From assembly GCA_022843785.1 (NCBI GenBank), contig JALHMZ010000011.1, forward strand, positions 82,582-146,581: a stretch of 64,000 bases of DNA. The letters run 5' to 3'. The DNA is from Nitrospira sp. GTDB taxonomy: Bacteria; Nitrospirota; Nitrospiria; Nitrospirales; Nitrospiraceae. The position numbers were made by a program, and so were the translations under genes. The notes below the pieces were generated by a model. That model searched no databases. It was given only the letters and a program-made list of their open reading frames with translations, and had not been told where the DNA came from. This document shows positions 26,898 through 35,812 of this stretch, piece by piece. Positions within the stretch are counted from its first letter, which is position 1; every line of letters begins with the position of its first letter.

Positions 26898-29800
26898 ATG
26901 CTACTCGAGGAGTTTTTAGAAAACAGCGCGGCCAGACTTCCCGGGAAGCTTGCATTGATTGCAGGCAGCCGGAGGCTCACATACCGGGAAATCGATGAGC
27001 AAGCCAATGCGTTGGCTCATTCGCTGATTGAGCTGGGTGTCCGCAGGGGTGATCGGGTTGCTGTCTGTCTGGAGAACTCCGTAGAGGCAGTACTCTCTGT
27101 CTTTGGAGTGTTGAAGGCTGGAGCCGTATTTGTGGTGCTGAGTTCCGCGACCAAAGCGGAGAAGTTGCGGCACCTATTAAATCAGTGCTCGGCGACGTGT
27201 CTGGTAGCGCCTCAGAAACGGTGTAACGAAGTCTGTGCTGCCGAAGACCAACTTCCGCATCTCAGGATCATCGTAGGTACGGGGGACGTTGCAGAGAAGA
27301 CAACGCAGGGGCCCATGAAGATCGCCTCGTTCACTCGTTGCATTGTGGAAGGGGATCGAACCTGTGTTCCTCCCAAGCAGAACATTGACAGGGATTTGGC
27401 AGCGTTAATCTATACGTCCGCTTCGACCGGCCAGTCCAAGGGCGTCATGCTGACGCATTTGAACATGGTCTCCGCCGCCGCCTCGATTACGGAGTATTTG
27501 CAGAACACGGAAGACGATGTCATTTTGAATGTGCTCCCGTTGTTCTTTGATTACGGACTCTATCAGGTGTTGATGGGGTTCAAAGTCGGCGGTACCGTCG
27601 TCTTGGAGAAGTCTTTTGCCTATGTGCATGAGGTGCTTCGAAAAATTCAACAAGAAAAAGTGACGGGATTTCCGATTGTCCCGACGATTGCTGCGATGTT
27701 GTTAGAGACGGAGCTTGACACGTACGACTTCTCATCTCTGCGGTATGTCACCAATACTGGCGCGGCATTGCCTGCGGATCATATCAGACGGTTGTGCGAA
27801 CGGTTTCCGCAGGCCAAACTGTTCTCAATGTATGGCCTCACCGAATGCAAGCGGGTCTCCTATCTTCCACCTGATCAGTTGGAAAAAAGGCCGACATCGG
27901 TGGGAAAGGGTATGCCGAATCAAGAGATCTATCTTGTAGACGGTGACGGGAACAGGATTGGGCGTGGATCTATCGGAGAATTGGTCGTCCGGGGTTCTCA
28001 TGTCATGAAGGGCTATTGGGGAATGCCGGAGGATACGGCGCATGTACTCAAGCCTGGAGCATGGGGAGACGAACAAGTGTTGCATACCGGGGACTGGTTT
28101 CATATGGATGAGGAGGGGTATCTGTACTTTGTCGGACGCAAGGACGATATGATCAAAACAGGTGGCAGAAAAGTAAGCCCTCGCGAGGTCGAAAACGTCT
28201 TGCAAAGTATGGAGGAGATTGCCGAAGCCGCTGTGATCAGCCAGCGAGATGCTCGACTCGATCAGATCGTCAAAGCCGTAGTCCGGTTACGGCATGGCAG
28301 GACCATTCAGCCGCAAGACATCATCTACCATTGCACGCAATACCTAGAAGACTTTATGGTCCCCAAAATCGTGGACATCGTCCCGGTTCTACCGAAGACT
28401 GAAAGCGGGAAGATTGATAAGAAGGCTCTGGCGCAATCGAGCGTATCGTCATTGGGAAGAGAAGAATATGCAGAGCCGATGCTGCGTATTGAGCAGGTGG
28501 TGGCTCAAAATATGAAATTATATCAGCAAAAGACGGCGGTCGTTTATCAGGGCCGACACTGGAGCTATCTTGAGCTGCGCACAGCGGTCGATGCAAAAAA
28601 AATCCGGTTAGAAGAGGCGGGGTTTTCCGGGATGGACCGGGCGATCGTGTGGATGGAAAACTCGCCTGACTATATTGCCACGTATTTAGCTGTGATGGAA
28701 CTCGGCGGGATTGTCGTTGCGCTGCACCAGCAGACTACGATGGAGGAAGTAAACCGGATCATCCGGCATGTCGGTGCAGCGGGGCTAATTGTGTCTCCCA
28801 CGGTCAGGCAATGGGCAATCGGAGATTTTGAGTCGGTCGGGCTCCGGTTCCTTCTCGCCGGGGATGACGTGCATCGTATGAACTACCGAGATTCGGGATT
28901 CAAGGCTCCCGAGGGATCAGCCCAAATCATCTATACCTCCGGATCGACCGGGAGGCCCAAGGGCGTGGTCCTCACACACAAAAATTTGATTGCGAATACG
29001 CGTTCGATCCTCGAATACTTGCGATTAACGGTCGATGACTCCGTCATGGCTGTGCTGCCGTTTGTGTATGCCTACGGCAATTCGGTCATGCTGACGCATT
29101 TGTTTGTCGGGGGGACGCTCGTGATCGAGAACAACATGCTCTATCCTCACGTGATGCTCGACGCCATGATGAAGACAGGCGTGACCGGATTTTCCGGTGT
29201 ATCCAGTACCTACGCCATTATTCTCAATCAGTCGAATCTCAAGTCATATGCATTTCCCGCCTTACGCTATCTCACGCATGCAGGCGGTCCAATGCCGTCT
29301 GAATTGTTGGGTCGCATACGAAGCACATTTCCTGAGTTGCGCATCTTTCTCATGTATGGTCAGACGGAGGCGTCTGCTCGCTTAACGTATCTTCCGCCGG
29401 ATCAGCTGGATGTCAAGAAAGGTTCCGCAGGGCGAGCGGTTCCTGGCGTGACTCTCAAGATCGTGAAGGAGGGAGGCGAAACCGCGCGTCCTGGCGAAAT
29501 AGGAGAAGTCTGGGCCTACGGGGACAACATCATGCAGGGATATTGGCAGGATCCGGAATTGACGGGCGGAGTGCTTCATGAGGGGTGGTTGCATACGGGA
29601 GATCTTGGGCGTCTGGACGAAGAGGGATTTTTGACGATAGAGGGGCGTAACAATGAGATGATCAAGTCCGGCGCCTATCGAATCAGTCCTACCGAGATCG
29701 AAGAAGTGTTATTGCAGCATCCGCAGATTCATGAGGCCGGCGTAGTCGGCATCGATGATCCAATATTAGGGCAAAAGATCTGTGCAGTGGTGACGCTCAA

Positions 29801-29990
29801 AGAACCTGAGGCCGTTACCAGTCAGGATTTGATGGCCTACTGTGCGCAACGGCTGGTGCAGTACAAGCGACCGAGAGTCATTGTCGTGATTCCGGCGTTG
29901 CCAAAGTCACCGTCCGGCAAGATCCTACGGCAGGAACTTCGTCACATCGGGATGAGTCACTCTCCGACGCCGGCTGCGACTTCGAAGTGA
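26898..29990 (+). CDS. Tandem double acyl-AMP ligase (two ANL domains in one chain)
   Basis: 1030 residues, twice the normal ANL length. Module 1 covers about 1-520: LIYTSASTGQSKG, SMYGLTECKR, HTGDW with GRKDDMIKTGG, and the catalytic lysine in TESGKIDK. Module 2 covers about 528-1030: IIYTSGSTGRPKG, LMYGQTEASA, HTGDLGRL, GRNNEMIKSGA and PSGKILR. Both have the phosphate loop, the adenylate-binding aspartate and the C-terminal lysine, so both look active. The phosphate loop differs (SAS in module 1, SGS in module 2). They probably activate acids as acyl-AMP for transfer to the carrier protein upstream. Substrates are unknown. Single-module relatives are common in exosortase loci (TIGR03098). 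Confidence 0.92.
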   Translation: MLLEEFLENSAARLPGKLALIAGSRRLTYREIDEQANALAHSLIELGVRRGDRVAVCLENSVEAVLSVFGVLKAGAVFVVLSSATKAEKLRHLLNQCSATCLVAPQKRCNEVCAAEDQLPHLRIIVGTGDVAEKTTQGPMKIASFTRCIVEGDRTCVPPKQNIDRDLAALIYTSASTGQSKGVMLTHLNMVSAAASITEYLQNTEDDVILNVLPLFFDYGLYQVLMGFKVGGTVVLEKSFAYVHEVLRKIQQEKVTGFPIVPTIAAMLLETELDTYDFSSLRYVTNTGAALPADHIRRLCERFPQAKLFSMYGLTECKRVSYLPPDQLEKRPTSVGKGMPNQEIYLVDGDGNRIGRGSIGELVVRGSHVMKGYWGMPEDTAHVLKPGAWGDEQVLHTGDWFHMDEEGYLYFVGRKDDMIKTGGRKVSPREVENVLQSMEEIAEAAVISQRDARLDQIVKAVVRLRHGRTIQPQDIIYHCTQYLEDFMVPKIVDIVPVLPKTESGKIDKKALAQSSVSSLGREEYAEPMLRIEQVVAQNMKLYQQKTAVVYQGRHWSYLELRTAVDAKKIRLEEAGFSGMDRAIVWMENSPDYIATYLAVMELGGIVVALHQQTTMEEVNRIIRHVGAAGLIVSPTVRQWAIGDFESVGLRFLLAGDDVHRMNYRDSGFKAPEGSAQIIYTSGSTGRPKGVVLTHKNLIANTRSILEYLRLTVDDSVMAVLPFVYAYGNSVMLTHLFVGGTLVIENNMLYPHVMLDAMMKTGVTGFSGVSSTYAIILNQSNLKSYAFPALRYLTHAGGPMPSELLGRIRSTFPELRIFLMYGQTEASARLTYLPPDQLDVKKGSAGRAVPGVTLKIVKEGGETARPGEIGEVWAYGDNIMQGYWQDPELTGGVLHEGWLHTGDLGRLDEEGFLTIEGRNNEMIKSGAYRISPTEIEEVLLQHPQIHEAGVVGIDDPILGQKICAVVTLKEPEAVTSQDLMAYCAQRLVQYKRPRVIVVIPALPKSPSGKILRQELRHIGMSHSPTPAATSK

Positions 29991-30135
29991 ACGTACGGGC
30001 TGATGGCTCTTCCACGGAACAGAAATATACAGCCGATGGCTGGGGCGCTATGATTTGGGGAAGACGGCAAGATGCGTGGGATTGCCAGTTGTGCAAGGGG
30101 TGGACGAGCGAGATGGAAACTTTTCGAGGAGGCAG

Positions 30136-31140
30136 ATGATGTCGCAAGGGCAGCGCGAATTCTCAGCGGATCACTTGAAGCTTGATGCAGGGAAAGAGGC
30201 GGAGCGTATCGGTGCGTTTATTCGTGATGGTGTGTTCAAGCGACTACGGCGGAAGGGGATCGTCGTGGGGCTCTCCGGAGGTATCGACAGTAGCGCGGTG
30301 GCGGCGTTGGCTGTGCATGCGTTGGGCGCAGATCGTGTCGTCGGTATCTTCATGCCGGAATCAGATTCTTCGGATGACAGTTTGCGGTTGGGACAGCAAT
30401 TGGCAAAGAAGTTGGGCATCAGGACGTTCAAGGAAGACATATCCGGAGTCCTCAACGGGGCGGAGTGTTATCGACGGCGAGATGAAGCAATTAAGGCTGT
30501 GGTGCCCGAGTATCATGCCGGTTACAAATCCAAGCTGGTGCTCTCGTCTCTCGACAGTTCGGAATTTAGAATTTCCTACGTAGTCGTGCAGTCGCCTGAA
30601 GGGGTCCAGAGCAAGGTGCGGCTGACGGCCGACGCGTTTCTAGCGCTGGTCGCCGCGACGAACTTCAAGCAGCGTACTCGAAAGATGATGGAGTACTACT
30701 ATGCCGACCGGTTTTTATACGCCGTGGCCGGGACCCCGAACCGTTTGGAGTATGATCAAGGTTTCTTCGTGAAAAATGGAGATGGTTCTGCCGACATCAA
30801 GCCGATCGCACATCTCTATAAGACGCAGGTGTATCAGATGGCCGGGTTTCTCGGCGTTCCGGACGAAATCCTCAAGCGCCCGCCGACGACTGACACCTAT
30901 TCACTGGCACAGTCGCAGGAGGAATTCTATTTCTCACTGCCCTACGACAAAATGGATCTTTGTCTGTATGGCAAAGATCACCAACTCCCGGCTTCAACGG
31001 TTGCGAGAGCCATGGCGGTGACCGAAGCGCAGGTTGAGCGGGTCTACCGTGATATCGATGCCAAACGCGCAGTCGCGCACTACTTGCACATGGAGCCGTT
31101 ACTCATCGAACCCATCGGCACAGGCGGGCGGCATTCCTAA
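30136..31140 (+). CDS. NadE-like ammonia-dependent PP-loop ATP pyrophosphatase
   Basis: 334 residues. The PP-loop SGGIDSS is near residue 47 and GFFVKNGDGSADIKPIAHLYKTQVY matches the NAD synthetase core. The substrate-site motif reads GTPNRLEY rather than GTENK-type, and an extra segment of about 60 residues lies between the PP-loop and that motif. No glutaminase domain is present. The start is the ATG at 30136 with GAGGAGG 3 nt upstream; an ORF opens 27 codons earlier without a site. It could be an ordinary NAD+ synthase, or an amidating enzyme recruited to the locus with the amidotransferase and ligase genes before it. Confidence 0.8.
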   Translation: MMSQGQREFSADHLKLDAGKEAERIGAFIRDGVFKRLRRKGIVVGLSGGIDSSAVAALAVHALGADRVVGIFMPESDSSDDSLRLGQQLAKKLGIRTFKEDISGVLNGAECYRRRDEAIKAVVPEYHAGYKSKLVLSSLDSSEFRISYVVVQSPEGVQSKVRLTADAFLALVAATNFKQRTRKMMEYYYADRFLYAVAGTPNRLEYDQGFFVKNGDGSADIKPIAHLYKTQVYQMAGFLGVPDEILKRPPTTDTYSLAQSQEEFYFSLPYDKMDLCLYGKDHQLPASTVARAMAVTEAQVERVYRDIDAKRAVAHYLHMEPLLIEPIGTGGRHS

Positions 31141-31183
31141 CGGTGCCTCGCCTGTAATACAGCCTACGATTCCCGCTCTGCGT

Positions 31184-32710
31184 ATGCCGCTCACATCTGT
31201 CGAAACACGTGTGTCCAATTTCAGAGTTCGGGCCGCAGGCGTCTGTGTGGCTGCGGCCTTCGTGTTTTGCTACGCTCCGGTTCTTCTGGGAATGGTCCGA
31301 CAATGGTGGAATATTTCATTTTATTCATATGCATTCTTGGTTCCAGTCGTCAGCGCATATCTCATCTGGATCAGGCGAGACCGGATTCTGGGGATCATGC
31401 CTCAACCAAACTACGGCGGCGGGGCTGTCCTCATGGCAGCAGGGCTTGCGGTGCTTGTCGCCGGACAGTTAGGTGGGGTTCAGGCGTTTCAGCAGGTGTC
31501 TCTTCTCATTACCCTTCCCGGCGTCGTGTTATGGCTGTTTGGAAGCGTGGTACTCAATGCGCTTGTGCTGCCCATTTCATTTTTGTGGTTCATGCTGCCG
31601 ATTTGGGAAGTCCTTGCCGACCCGCTCCATGCGCCTTTCCAAGTCTTTTCGGCGGATCTGGGGGTGATGCTCCTGAGAGGCATCGATATACCCGTTTTTC
31701 AGGATGGAGTCTTTATCTATCTTCCGAACATCACGCTCGAAGTGGCGCAGGCGTGCAGCGGCGTCAACTATCTGATTGCAGTGCTGGCCACCTCGATCCC
31801 GCTGGCGACGATCGTCTTGTCTGCTGTGTGGAAGCGGGTCGTTCTCGTCCTGCTGGCCATGGTCGTTTCGGCATTGGCCAATAGCCTGCGTGTGGCACTC
31901 ATCGGCATGCTTGCGTATTATGATTTGAGTGGTGATCTTCATGGCCCGTACCATATGTTGCATGGAGTTTTCGTTTCGTTGGTCGGTTACGCGGTGATTT
32001 TCGGAGGATTATGGGTGCTCTCACGAGGCCAACAGCCGGTCGTATATACCGGCTCCGGGAGGCAGTGGAATGTTAGCTGGGATCAAGTGCGGGTTGCCTG
32101 GGTAGGTCTCGCAATGTTTTTCGTACTGGTTGGCGTGTTGCGGTATGTCGATCGGTCACAACCGGTGCCTCTCAAGCAGAGTCTGAGTGAATTGTCGCTG
32201 CAGAGCGCCGGCTGGGTTGAAAAGGAAGTTGTTCCTGTCGAGAACGTTGAGGGAGCCGACCAGAGCGTTGCGCGATCCTACCACGATCTTTCCGGTGGAG
32301 ATGTGCGTCTGTCACTCTGGTATTTTGAATCTCAAACGCAGGGGAAGGAACTGGTATCTCCGGGGACAGCCAAACTCCATGAGGATGCGAAACGAGTGAG
32401 GCTGAATATCAGAGAGCAGCAAGGTATCGAACTCAATCAACGGTTGATCCACGACGGGAGTCGCGTTCAAATGGTTCTGTTCTGGTATGACCTCAATGGT
32501 CGCATCCTGGCAAATCCGAAGATGGTAAAGCTTTATACGGCGTATGACGCCGTGGCCCATGGGCGAACCAACGGGATGCTGGTCCGGGTGTCGGCTGACC
32601 TTCCGTCGGATGACCAGGCAGGGAGGAACCAGGCAGCCGAGATCCTTGCAAGATTCGTTGAGGCACTCTACTCCAGACTCGATCGCCATCTTCCTGATTC
32701 TACTGACTGA
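31184..32710 (+). CDS. xrt: Exosortase fused to EpsI domain
   Basis: 508-residue membrane protease/transpeptidase that sorts PEP-CTERM-type proteins to the cell surface. About eight transmembrane helices form the exosortase part (about 20-300). The Cys-Arg-His catalytic set is visible: Cys191 in QACSGVNYL, Arg236 in ANSLRVALIG and His257/His260 in YHMLHGVF. After about residue 310 comes an EpsI-type (DUF3485) periplasmic domain with WVEKE and LWYFESQ segments. The ATG at 31184 is used; earlier in-frame ATGs lie within the NadE-like gene in another frame. The subtype (XrtA or another) cannot be fixed by eye. It shares the locus with FemAB and hydrolase genes typical of XrtA systems. Confidence 0.93.
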   Translation: MPLTSVETRVSNFRVRAAGVCVAAAFVFCYAPVLLGMVRQWWNISFYSYAFLVPVVSAYLIWIRRDRILGIMPQPNYGGGAVLMAAGLAVLVAGQLGGVQAFQQVSLLITLPGVVLWLFGSVVLNALVLPISFLWFMLPIWEVLADPLHAPFQVFSADLGVMLLRGIDIPVFQDGVFIYLPNITLEVAQACSGVNYLIAVLATSIPLATIVLSAVWKRVVLVLLAMVVSALANSLRVALIGMLAYYDLSGDLHGPYHMLHGVFVSLVGYAVIFGGLWVLSRGQQPVVYTGSGRQWNVSWDQVRVAWVGLAMFFVLVGVLRYVDRSQPVPLKQSLSELSLQSAGWVEKEVVPVENVEGADQSVARSYHDLSGGDVRLSLWYFESQTQGKELVSPGTAKLHEDAKRVRLNIREQQGIELNQRLIHDGSRVQMVLFWYDLNGRILANPKMVKLYTAYDAVAHGRTNGMLVRVSADLPSDDQAGRNQAAEILARFVEALYSRLDRHLPDSTD

Positions 32711-32761
32711 CGAGGTCGTGTTTCTAAATGTCGATTCATACCTGATGGGGTGAGTGTCTGT

Positions 32762-33472
32762 ATGACTACGAAGGCGATGTGGGAGGGATTGGCACAGAAG
32801 CGGGTGTGTTTCGGTCACCAGTCGGTCGGTGCCGATTTGATGAAGGGACTATCTGCACTCGATGGATGTTGTTTGGATATCGTCAAGAGTTATGATCCGG
32901 AGATCTTTCGGCGTCCGGTGTTTGCGCATTTTCAGGTCGGGGAGAATCGCGACCCACAATCAAAGTGCCGGGCGTTTGCCCAAGTCATCGATAACGGGGT
33001 GGGCACACAGGTTGATATCGCCTTATTCAAGTTGTGTTACGTGGATATAACTGCCAAGACTGATGCCGATGAACTGTTCCAGACGTATCAAGGCATCATG
33101 AATTCTCTGAGTCATCGATACCCGAAGGTTGCGTTCTTCCATGTCACGGTGCCGCTGAGGCAAGTCGGTGACGGGTGGCTGGGATGGTTACGTGAAAAGA
33201 GTGGAAGATTTGATCAGGAACGGGACAATCAGACTCAGAGACATCTGTTCAACCAAAAGCTGCGCAGCGCCTACGGAGCATCCGGCAGGCTCTTCGACAT
33301 TGCAAAAGAGGAGGCGACCTATCCGGATGGGCGCTCCTCGTGTTTCCGCCACCGTGGGGAAGCCGTTCCGAATCTCGTGTCTGACTATACCGACGACGGA
33401 GGCCATTTGAACCAGCATGCGGCGAAAGAAATTGCGAGGCGATTGCTGGCCTGCCTGAGTACGGTGGACTAA
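32762..33472 (+). CDS. SGNH-like hydrolase, no signal peptide
   Basis: 236 residues, not recognised at family level. Block I reads GHQSVGAD, with serine in the place of the SGNH nucleophile. The C-terminal block has DDGGHLNQHA, the Asp-x-x-His pattern of such enzymes, so a carbohydrate O-acyl esterase or transferase is plausible. There is no membrane segment or signal. Start at ATG 32762 with GGGGTGAG 8 nt upstream; a GTG four codons earlier is possible. It lies between exosortase and FemAB. Confidence 0.7.
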   Translation: MTTKAMWEGLAQKRVCFGHQSVGADLMKGLSALDGCCLDIVKSYDPEIFRRPVFAHFQVGENRDPQSKCRAFAQVIDNGVGTQVDIALFKLCYVDITAKTDADELFQTYQGIMNSLSHRYPKVAFFHVTVPLRQVGDGWLGWLREKSGRFDQERDNQTQRHLFNQKLRSAYGASGRLFDIAKEEATYPDGRSSCFRHRGEAVPNLVSDYTDDGGHLNQHAAKEIARRLLACLSTVD

Positions 33473-33509
33473 CATCTACATTGTACGTGGAGAGACAAGG
33501 ACATTCACC

Positions 33510-34538
33510 ATGAACGTTATTCGCTGTGATGAGAGCCACGCTCACGCCTGGGATGAGTATGTGTCGCGCCATGAGCAGGGGTCGTTCTATCACCTGTTCG
33601 GGTGGAAGCGGGTGAATGAATCTTCGTTCGGACACCAGACCTATTATCTGGCAGCGATGGACGAGGGCCGTATTCGGGGCGTGTTTCCTCTGGTCTATCT
33701 AACGGGCGGTTTCTTCGGGAAAATCCTCTGCTCGCTTCCGTTTGTGAACTATGGCGGGCCCTGCGCTGACGATCCTATGATCGACCAACTGCTCCTGGAC
33801 GAGGCAAGGAGGATCGTCGAACAGCAAGGGATCAAGTATCTGGAGATCCGCAGCATGCGAAAGCTGGGCGGAGATCTGCCGACCTCCGATCATAAGGTCA
33901 GTATCACGCTCACACTCGATCAGAATCCGGACACGCTGTGGAATGCCTTTAAGACCGGCCATCGCAATAATATTCGTCGAGCCTACAAACGAGGGTTGAC
34001 TGTCAGGAGCGGAGGGATCGAGCTGCTCGATACGTTTTATGACATCTTGAGCGAGAGCTGGCGCAATCTGGGGACGCCGCTCTATCAGAAGGGCTATTTT
34101 GAATGCCTGATGAAGACGTTTCCGCAAGAGACGAAGATCTTTGTGCTTGACCATGAGGGAGTGCCTGTATCGTCAGCCTTGAACGGGCACTTTCGAGGCG
34201 TTGTCGAAGGCATGTGGCTGGGCGCCGTACCGAAAGCCCGCGAGGTCGAGTCGAGTTACGTGCTCTATTGGGAGATGACCAAGGATGCCTGCGAGCGTGG
34301 CTATCAACTGTATCATCTTGGACGATCCACGGTGGATTCCGGCGGCGAGGCGTTCAAGAAAAAATGGAATACGTTCCCGACTCAGCTCTATTGGCAGTAT
34401 ATCGTCATGAGCGGACGGCCGATTCCTCAGCTCAATGTCAGCAACCCGAAATTTCAGTTGGCCATGAATCTTTGGAAAATGCTTCCGCTGCCGGTTGCGC
34501 AGGCCCTAGGGCCGTTGGTGGCGAAGGGGATTCCATAG
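33510..34538 (+). CDS. FemAB-like acyltransferase, exosortase-associated
   Basis: 342 residues. Two GNAT-like halves, as in the FemAB family. Blocks seen: SFYHLFGWKRV, GHRNNIRRAYKRGL (the RN-basic motif of this family), GTPLYQKGYF and STVDSGGEAFKKKWNTFP. In exosortase loci this family (TIGR03019) is conserved; relatives transfer aminoacyl groups in peptidoglycan. Here it may add an acyl or aminoacyl group to the glycan, but this is inferred. It is followed directly by an aminotransferase and three more acyltransferases. Confidence 0.9.
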   Translation: MNVIRCDESHAHAWDEYVSRHEQGSFYHLFGWKRVNESSFGHQTYYLAAMDEGRIRGVFPLVYLTGGFFGKILCSLPFVNYGGPCADDPMIDQLLLDEARRIVEQQGIKYLEIRSMRKLGGDLPTSDHKVSITLTLDQNPDTLWNAFKTGHRNNIRRAYKRGLTVRSGGIELLDTFYDILSESWRNLGTPLYQKGYFECLMKTFPQETKIFVLDHEGVPVSSALNGHFRGVVEGMWLGAVPKAREVESSYVLYWEMTKDACERGYQLYHLGRSTVDSGGEAFKKKWNTFPTQLYWQYIVMSGRPIPQLNVSNPKFQLAMNLWKMLPLPVAQALGPLVAKGIP

Positions 34539-34576
34539 GTTTGGCCGGCGCACAGGGAAGGGAGACGCGCGTCTCG

Positions 34577-35794
34577 ATGACCACCAGATTTCGATTTGTA
34601 CCACCGGCCGGCACTCCGGTCAGTTTGTCCGATGTGGCGAGCAGCATCGGAACTGCGTTGGTCCGTCGGGATACGGTCGAAGGGTTTACCGCCGACCTCT
34701 GCGAGCGGGTAGGCGTGCGGCATTGTGAATTTGTGTCAACCGGGCGCGCCGCTTTGACGCTGGCGTTACTGGCGCTGAAGGAGTTGGATGGGGGCAAGCG
34801 AAACGAAGTAGTGATTCCTTCCTATACGTGTTTTTCAGTCCCGTCTTCGGTGGTAAAGGCTGGATTACGCGTTCGGTTGGTGGATATTGATCCAGCGACG
34901 CTCGATTTCGTACCGTCCAGTCTGAATCAGATCGACGGGAAGCGGGTTTTGGCAGTGGTAGCTACCAATCTGTATGGAATGCCGAATGATATGGCAGCCA
35001 TCGCGCAAATAACCAAAGATCGTGGGGTATATCTGATAGACGATGCGGCACAGTGTCTCGGTGGCTCGATCGGCGGGCGGCCGTCTGGCACCTGGGGCGA
35101 TGTCGGCCTCTACAGCTTTGACAAAGGCAAGAACGTCACCTCGATCGATGGCGGTGTGCTGCTGACTGATTCCACACAAGTTGCGGGGGCGATAAAGAGG
35201 CAGGTGCAGGACCTGCGACGTAGTACGGTCGGGGAGTCCGTGTCCCATCTGGTCAAGCTCCTGGTGTACGCGGCGTTTTTACATCCCAGGAGGTATTGGC
35301 TGCCGAATTCGCTGCCGTTTTTGGGGTTAGGCATGACAGCCTATCGGACTGATTATCCTCTGGCTCAGTATGACAGGTGGATGGCTCCGCTCGGCCGCCG
35401 CTTGTTTGCCCGTTTGGATGTGGTTGCTGCACAACGGCGTGCCGCCGCCGAGCGATATCAGAGTGTGTTGCCTTGGGGGTCGAAACTTCGAGCCGTGGAC
35501 TCACGGCTCGGGGCGGTGCCGGCGTATCTGCGATACCCGGTACTTGTCGATGCCGACTATCGGCAGAAGGTGCTGATGGCCCTGCAGCGGCATGGAATTG
35601 GAGCGACCACCTCTTATCCCGGAGCCATCAACGATATTCCCGAACTGCAGAACCTGTTGCAAATCGAAGATCGGATCGCGCCCGGTGGGCAGGATCTTGC
35701 GCGCCGGATTCTGACGCTTCCGACTCATGGTTATGTGACGGATAAGGATCAGAGTCGGATCGCGGTTGTGATGGCAGATGCGTTGGCTGGCTGA
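34577..35794 (+). CDS. DegT/DnrJ/EryC1-type PLP aminotransferase
   Basis: 405 residues. It makes an amino sugar from a keto sugar nucleotide, the usual role of the family. PLP-binding landmarks: STGRAAL near 57, DDAAQCLGG with the cofactor aspartate near 160 and SFDKGKN with the Schiff-base lysine near 180. The ATG at 34577 is chosen since the upstream frame overlaps the FemAB gene in another frame. The substrate is not predictable. It would give the amine acylated by the neighbouring acyltransferases. Confidence 0.9.
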   Translation: MTTRFRFVPPAGTPVSLSDVASSIGTALVRRDTVEGFTADLCERVGVRHCEFVSTGRAALTLALLALKELDGGKRNEVVIPSYTCFSVPSSVVKAGLRVRLVDIDPATLDFVPSSLNQIDGKRVLAVVATNLYGMPNDMAAIAQITKDRGVYLIDDAAQCLGGSIGGRPSGTWGDVGLYSFDKGKNVTSIDGGVLLTDSTQVAGAIKRQVQDLRRSTVGESVSHLVKLLVYAAFLHPRRYWLPNSLPFLGLGMTAYRTDYPLAQYDRWMAPLGRRLFARLDVVAAQRRAAAERYQSVLPWGSKLRAVDSRLGAVPAYLRYPVLVDADYRQKVLMALQRHGIGATTSYPGAINDIPELQNLLQIEDRIAPGGQDLARRILTLPTHGYVTDKDQSRIAVVMADALAG

Positions 35795-35812
35795 AGGCCT
35801 CTATCCTTCCAG

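Noticed and set aside
34214..34576. Longer N-terminus for the DegT aminotransferase
   Set aside because: It overlaps the FemAB gene in another frame and shows low-complexity residues with no family similarity.
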